A DNA stretch of 64,000 nucleotides from an uncultured Bacteroidales bacterium (GTDB taxonomy: Bacteria > Bacteroidota > Bacteroidia > Bacteroidales > Bacteroidaceae): the NCBI GenBank assembly GCA_937898885.1, contig CALDKD010000014.1:66343-130342 (forward strand). Reading direction: 5' to 3'. The notes beneath the pieces are model-generated. The model searched no databases, was not told the DNA's origin, and saw only the letters and a program-made list of their open reading frames with translations. The position numbers were made by a program, and so were the translations under genes. Shown here in pieces: positions 60,544 to 64,000 of this stretch. How positions within the stretch are numbered: the first letter of the stretch is position 1; each line of letters begins with the position of its first letter.

Positions 60544-60963
60544 ATGGAATCAAAAGACAACATATACTACTGCATACTGCTGAGTCCGAGTCAGGTCAAG
60601 TTCCTCTCTGATCCTCTTCAGGGAACATCACGCTGCGCCACCCTTCTGTCCATGATAGCGATGGCTCGTAATGAGGAAGAAAATGGAGATGCTGCCGTCC
60701 ATGTTGGCCAGCTGTCTGCTTCAATCACCAGACTGGCTGACCAATGGTTAGCAAGTCAATTACCTACTCTCTGGCTTTCAGAATTGATAATAGCGTGTTT
60801 TTCAGAACGGGGCGTATTTTCGAAGGCAAGTTTGTGTTTTGGGTCCACCAAAACCCGTGTCATTTTCCGGCAGGGAAAAGCCACGGTCAGGAGGCCTGCT
60901 CGCGCAGCCTGCCTGCCATTGACAGATGAAAATACACACCCCTCTTATCGGTTTCCAATATAA
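60544..60963 (+). CDS. Mobilization-region protein, conserved N-terminus, possibly truncated
   Basis: 139 aa. The first 65 residues (CILLSPSQVKFLSDPLQG, then VHVGQLSASITRLADQW) resemble a conserved HTH-like protein of Bacteroides mobilization regions. After TRLADQW the sequence changes to a low-complexity, Cys- and Arg-rich composition that does not look coding, so the gene may be interrupted. A second frame at 60744-60929 covers the same bases. The 60740-60970 stretch just upstream of mobC is also where oriT would be expected. Confidence 0.45.
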   Translation: MESKDNIYYCILLSPSQVKFLSDPLQGTSRCATLLSMIAMARNEEENGDAAVHVGQLSASITRLADQWLASQLPTLWLSELIIACFSERGVFSKASLCFGSTKTRVIFRQGKATVRRPARAACLPLTDENTHPSYRFPI

Positions 60964-60977
60964 AACACCACAACATT

Positions 60978-61412
60978 ATGAGTAAGAAAAAAACTGTTAT
61001 AAGAAATAAAGGGGGTAGGCCCCGTATTGCCGATTACAAGAAGAATTGCATACATCTGAACGTGAGGATTTCACCTTCTCTGGAGGCCTACATCACCGAA
61101 CAGGCCAACGCACGCTTCAAAGGTAAACGCTGCGACTATATTAGGGCCGCTCTCGCTGGGAACTGGGTCCGTGAGCTCGTCACGCCGGAGTTCAACAAGC
61201 TTCTCCATGACCTGAGCAATATGGGAAACAATGTCAAGTACCTAAGGGATTGGTTCTTCCGCCACGGCATCGTGCCGGAAGGAACCCAGTGTCAGGACAT
61301 ACTTAATGAACTGGCCGGAATTCTTGAAGAGGCTCGCCATAGAAGGCAGCTGTCGGAGAGCGAGAATGCCGAGGCTGCTCTCATTCATGAACCTGAAACG
61401 GATCGGATATGA
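60978..61412 (+). CDS. MobC-like relaxosome accessory protein
   Basis: 144 aa. A basic N-terminus (KKKTVIRNKGGRPRIADYKK), then a ribbon-helix-helix-like start (HLNVRISPSLEAYITEQA) and long helices ending in an acidic tail. This is the MobC/MbpB pattern: a protein that binds oriT and helps the relaxase. Its stop overlaps the relaxase start by 4 bp (ATGA), the standard mobC-mobA coupling in Bacteroides elements. Confidence 0.8.
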   Translation: MSKKKTVIRNKGGRPRIADYKKNCIHLNVRISPSLEAYITEQANARFKGKRCDYIRAALAGNWVRELVTPEFNKLLHDLSNMGNNVKYLRDWFFRHGIVPEGTQCQDILNELAGILEEARHRRQLSESENAEAALIHEPETDRI

Positions 61413-62560
61413 TAGGATATATAATACAAGGTAGCAGCAGTGCATTCGGTAAAACCATCGACTACGCCAATGGTCCGAAAAAGAACGCCATACTGATCGC
61501 TCACTCCGAAGGTGTCTTCACCCTGAACAACAGCACCATGGCAGACAGCTTCGAGACACAGGCCAGCATGAACCGCAGGCTGGGTAGCCCCATGTCTCAC
61601 ATCATCTTGTCATTTTCAGCCAGGGACTCTGGGTCCCTGACTGATGAAAGGATGGCCGAGATAGCCGAGGAATACCTTCGCAGGATGAGATATGAGGACA
61701 CCCAGTATGTCATCTTCAGACATCAGGACAGGGAGCACCCTCATTGCCATATCATCGCCAACAGGGTCAACAACAAGGGCAAGACCATCAAGGACAGCAA
61801 TGAGAGAATCCGTAACTTCAAGATATGCAGGGAACTGACAAGACAGTACGGCCTGTACATACCCAAAAGCAAGGAGAGTGTTAACGAGGACAGGCTCAGA
61901 GGGATGGATGCCATACGCTATCACATGATGCACGCTGTTCAGGAATCGCTGCGCTGCTGCTCTACATGGGAACAGTTTGCAGACGACCTCAAGAAGGTTG
62001 GAGTGACGTTCCGTTTCCGCTACAACATGAAGACCCACGGCATCGAGGGCATCTCCTTTACGCTTGACCACACGACATACAAGGAGAGTAGCAAACTTGA
62101 GCACGACATCTCCTTCTCCGGAAGGAAACTGGACGCATCACTGACTCTTGCGAACATCTGTCGTGAGTTGGGTAACCCAATGACCATTGCCCATGAGTCG
62201 GCAAGAGATATCTATGAACAGAGAAAGGAGGACTACCGGTTCAGTTGTACCATGGAGGAGTTCCGTCATATAGATGAGAGGTTCCCTGACTTTGACTCTC
62301 TTTTTCCTGATCTGTCAAAAGCTGCGGAACGGCCTTATCCGAACATAGAGGGTGACATGACGGGGCAGCCTGAAATTTTAGCCTCCGTAACGGACATCGT
62401 TACTGTAGGTCTCGAAGTGCTGGGTGTCTTGATATTGCAGCCCTATCAGGCTCAGGTCAGTCCTGGCGGTGGCGGGACATCCAGTGACATGAAGTGGAAT
62501 GACGAGGATAAAAAGAAGAAACGCTCCCACAAGGAGACAAGAAGAACAAGATCACGATGA
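61409..62560 (+). CDS. MobA-type relaxase (MOBP)
   Basis: 383 aa. The relaxase domain covers residues 1-250: an N-terminal strand with candidate catalytic Tyr (MIGYIIQGSS), motif I-like region and the metal-binding motif III HQDREHPHCHIIANRV (about 108-123), with HPHCHI as the two- to three-His signature. The C-terminal 100 residues are charged and ends KKKRSHKETRRTRSR. It nicks oriT and pilots the strand for conjugal transfer by a helper system. Start and stop both overlap neighbours by 4 bp. Confidence 0.87.
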   Translation: MIGYIIQGSSSAFGKTIDYANGPKKNAILIAHSEGVFTLNNSTMADSFETQASMNRRLGSPMSHIILSFSARDSGSLTDERMAEIAEEYLRRMRYEDTQYVIFRHQDREHPHCHIIANRVNNKGKTIKDSNERIRNFKICRELTRQYGLYIPKSKESVNEDRLRGMDAIRYHMMHAVQESLRCCSTWEQFADDLKKVGVTFRFRYNMKTHGIEGISFTLDHTTYKESSKLEHDISFSGRKLDASLTLANICRELGNPMTIAHESARDIYEQRKEDYRFSCTMEEFRHIDERFPDFDSLFPDLSKAAERPYPNIEGDMTGQPEILASVTDIVTVGLEVLGVLILQPYQAQVSPGGGGTSSDMKWNDEDKKKKRSHKETRRTRSR

Positions 62561-63528
62561 ACGATACAAGACAAACCAAAGTGAACCAGATGGGACTGCA
62601 GGGTGCGGTCTCACAGGTAAAGATGATTTATGCGTCAGTCAAAGACAGCGGCATAAATCTCCCGGAAGTCAATGACATCGGTCTTTCTGAAGGAGATTGC
62701 CTGTTTACCTACATCAATGCTCTTCATACGTCCATAGGCAGGAAAGGCATCCCTGTGAAGACTGTGGAAAAGCCGACTGCGCCTCCTTCTTCCCCTCCTG
62801 TTCCAAAGCTGCCATCTGGGGCTCAGGTGAATCTCTGCAGACTGAAGGACGAAATCCGGAATATGGCTGTTCAGGCCCTTCTCGATGCTGAGAAGCAGAT
62901 CCGGACACAGAAGGAGTCCGAACGTCTTGCGTCTGGAAAACTCTCTGCCGAGCAGTGGATTGAGAATAATGCCGAACGGATGGTCAGCCTGACAGAGTGG
63001 TGCAGGGACTACTCAGAACAATACAACCGTATCATTAACCAGTATAATGATTCAATGATGCAGGCCTTCAAAATGTGCAAGGCAATAACTGAGAACAACG
63101 GTAAGATTGCAGACAAGGTCTCTTCTCTTGATAGCACTTTGAAGGCGTTGGTTCCGGTGGTGCAAGACGCTTTGAAGAATTCCGAATTGACACACTGGCG
63201 GCTGATTAGACAGTCCTTTCAAAGACGCAAGTCCAATCCGCGTTGGAAGAATCCGTACACCTACATGTGTGTATTTATCGGACTGCTGTTCTCCACAGTA
63301 TTCAGTCTGTCGGTGTACCGTAACAGCGAGTTGAGGAAGATAAATGCAGAACTGATGCATGAGAACCAGGTTCACCGCATAGTGGATGTCTTCATGGAGC
63401 CTTATGCAACCTACAGGAAGGAAAGAACCATGATTCAGAAGTGCATTGAGAGTAACGGCCTCAAATACACTTGGGACACGGTTTTGGAAATGCGAGCAAA
63501 GGTAAATTCTCTGGAGTCTGCAAAGTGA
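62557..63528 (+). CDS. Mobilization membrane protein
   Basis: 323 aa, co-translated with the relaxase gene. Proline-rich linker (about 70-90, TVEKPTAPPSSPPVPKL), helical charged part, then a membrane segment near 236-254 (YMCVFIGLLFSTVFSLSVY) and a coiled-coil end. It resembles the third mob protein found after MobA in Bacteroides elements (MobC/DUF-type coupling factor). It may link the relaxosome to the membrane. Confidence 0.7.
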   Translation: MNDTRQTKVNQMGLQGAVSQVKMIYASVKDSGINLPEVNDIGLSEGDCLFTYINALHTSIGRKGIPVKTVEKPTAPPSSPPVPKLPSGAQVNLCRLKDEIRNMAVQALLDAEKQIRTQKESERLASGKLSAEQWIENNAERMVSLTEWCRDYSEQYNRIINQYNDSMMQAFKMCKAITENNGKIADKVSSLDSTLKALVPVVQDALKNSELTHWRLIRQSFQRRKSNPRWKNPYTYMCVFIGLLFSTVFSLSVYRNSELRKINAELMHENQVHRIVDVFMEPYATYRKERTMIQKCIESNGLKYTWDTVLEMRAKVNSLESAK

Positions 63529-63600
63529 ATGTATATACAGTAATCCTATATTAATAGGAAAAATTAGTAGCCGCTATTAAAAAACTTTCTGAAATGGAAA

Positions 63601-63628
63601 TTTGTTTTTAAAAATCTTGCTATATTTG
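63601..63628 (+). promoter_or_regulatory. Promoter of the XRE regulator
   Basis: TTTG (63601-63604) and TATATTTG (63621-63628) with 16 bp between are a near-ideal Bacteroidetes -33/-7 pair, 20 bp before the ATG at 63649. Confidence 0.8.
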
Positions 63629-63648
63629 CAGCATTAAATTCAATAAAA

Positions 63649-63864
63649 ATGGAAGTAAAAAGATTGAATCGACTAAAGGTTGTAATGGCTGAGAAGGATT
63701 TATCCAATACTTGGTTGTCTGAAAAGCTAGGGGTCAGCCAGGCGACCGTTTCCAAATGGATGACCAATTTCTCCCAGCCAAATCTTGAATCGCTCATCAA
63801 AATATCAAAAGTTCTCAATGTAGATGTTAATGAGTTGATTCGCCCGGATGAAGTTCAAATCTAA
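63649..63864 (+). CDS. XRE-family HTH regulator
   Basis: 71 aa, a single XRE domain: LKVVMAEKDLSNTWLSEKLG, VSQATVSKWMTN and LESLIKISKVLNVDVNELI. It lies 21 bp ahead of the AlbA_2-type gene; this pair (small XRE plus AlbA_2 ATPase) is common in Bacteroidetes and is suspected to be a regulatory or defence pair. Confidence 0.85.
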   Translation: MEVKRLNRLKVVMAEKDLSNTWLSEKLGVSQATVSKWMTNFSQPNLESLIKISKVLNVDVNELIRPDEVQI

Positions 63865-63885
63865 AAAAACAAGATCGCAACAATA

Positions 63886-64000
63886 ATGGTTAAATTCACT
63901 ATACAGCAGCTCCAGCAGATGCGCGAATCCGAAGACCGCGTTGAGTTCAAGGCGGGCGAAGGAGGCAACGTTTCCTACGATGGTCGAGGCAAGACCAATC
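63886..64000 (+). CDS. AlbA_2/Schlafen-type protein, 3' partial
   Basis: The first 38 codons are seen: MVKFTIQQLQQMRESEDRVE followed by FKAGEGGNVSY. 'ESEDRVEFKAG' is the beginning of the AlbA_2 (Schlafen-like) domain. The rest is beyond the window. Translation is likely coupled to the XRE gene 21 bp upstream. Confidence 0.7.
   Translation, partial: MVKFTIQQLQQMRESEDRVEFKAGEGGNVSYDGRGKTN

Noticed and set aside
1..64000. CRISPR array or rRNA genes
   Set aside because: I saw no regularly spaced repeats of CRISPR type and no rRNA-like sequence; the Cas4-like domain at 30.2 kb has no cas neighbours.

Overview
The window looks like a chromosome segment of a gut Bacteroidales (Bacteroides, Phocaeicola or a close relative). 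The signs are Bacteroidetes-type -7 boxes (TAnnTTTG) in front of several genes, Bacteroides-style integrase, primase and MobA/MobC modules, moderate GC, and a Fib_succ-major/C-type-lectin-like gene. Almost everything in it is accessory DNA: a Mu-like prophage, a compact defence island, and remnants and copies of mobilizable elements carrying a large phospho-regulated DNA-processing operon.

Region 1 (1 to about 13.0 kb) is the early/lysogeny end of a Mu-like transposable prophage that continues past the left edge. Three rightward morphogenesis genes converge on a leftward early operon: small zinc-binding proteins, a Stealth/glycosyltransferase-like protein, a HAD hydrolase, a coiled-coil membrane protein, a GemA-like protein, a RecA-like ATPase, a MuB-like ATPase, a MuA-like DDE transposase, a membrane protein and a Ner-like HTH. 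A divergent S24-type repressor faces the operon across two palindromic operators. A tRNA-like sequence lies just upstream of the transposase gene. The phage end appears to cut into a WYL-domain regulator gene.

Region 2 (13.0-24.5 kb) is a rightward defence island. It has a three-gene operon (unknown 513 aa protein, double-HxK PLD-family protein, helicase-IV-like SF1 helicase) plus a zinc-ribbon protein, then an HTH regulator, a C5-cytosine methyltransferase and a PD-(D/E)xK restriction endonuclease. Broken WYL pieces lie on both sides in opposite orientation. Next is an rtcB remnant fused in frame to a GIY-YIG-like domain.

Region 3 (25.5-30.2 kb) holds a strong candidate structured ncRNA, then a leftward replication module (RepA-like ATPase and primase) with an iteron array and scattered AAACC motifs. 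It ends in an attachment-like sequence that is repeated at 54.4 kb.

Region 4 (30.2-54.0 kb) is cargo between those two att-like sequences. The first part is a DUF2779-type Cas4-like/DEDD nuclease and a set of lineage-specific genes, three of them behind near-identical about 160-200 bp promoter modules, including a broken lectin gene with the composition of a DGR variable region. The second part is a long operon (39.8 to about 53.4 kb): three unknown proteins, an ATP-dependent ligase-like protein, a 1201 aa Strawberry-notch-type SF2 helicase, a Ser/Thr kinase with a zinc ribbon, a vWA protein, a PP2C phosphatase, an AAA+ ATPase, an acidic membrane protein, a WG-repeat protein, a tiny membrane protein and a YqiA-like hydrolase. 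The kinase, vWA and PP2C genes form a TerY-P-like triad. With the ligase and helicase they suggest a phosphorylation-controlled DNA-processing or defence system, which is the best candidate for an undescribed system here.

Region 5 (54.4-64 kb) is the front of a mobilizable element: att-like site, HTH/excisionase-like protein, tyrosine recombinase, second HTH protein, primase-helicase, MobC-like protein, MobA relaxase, membrane mobilization protein, then an XRE regulator and the start of an AlbA_2/Schlafen-type gene. All functional statements are read from motifs in the sequence. No database search was possible.
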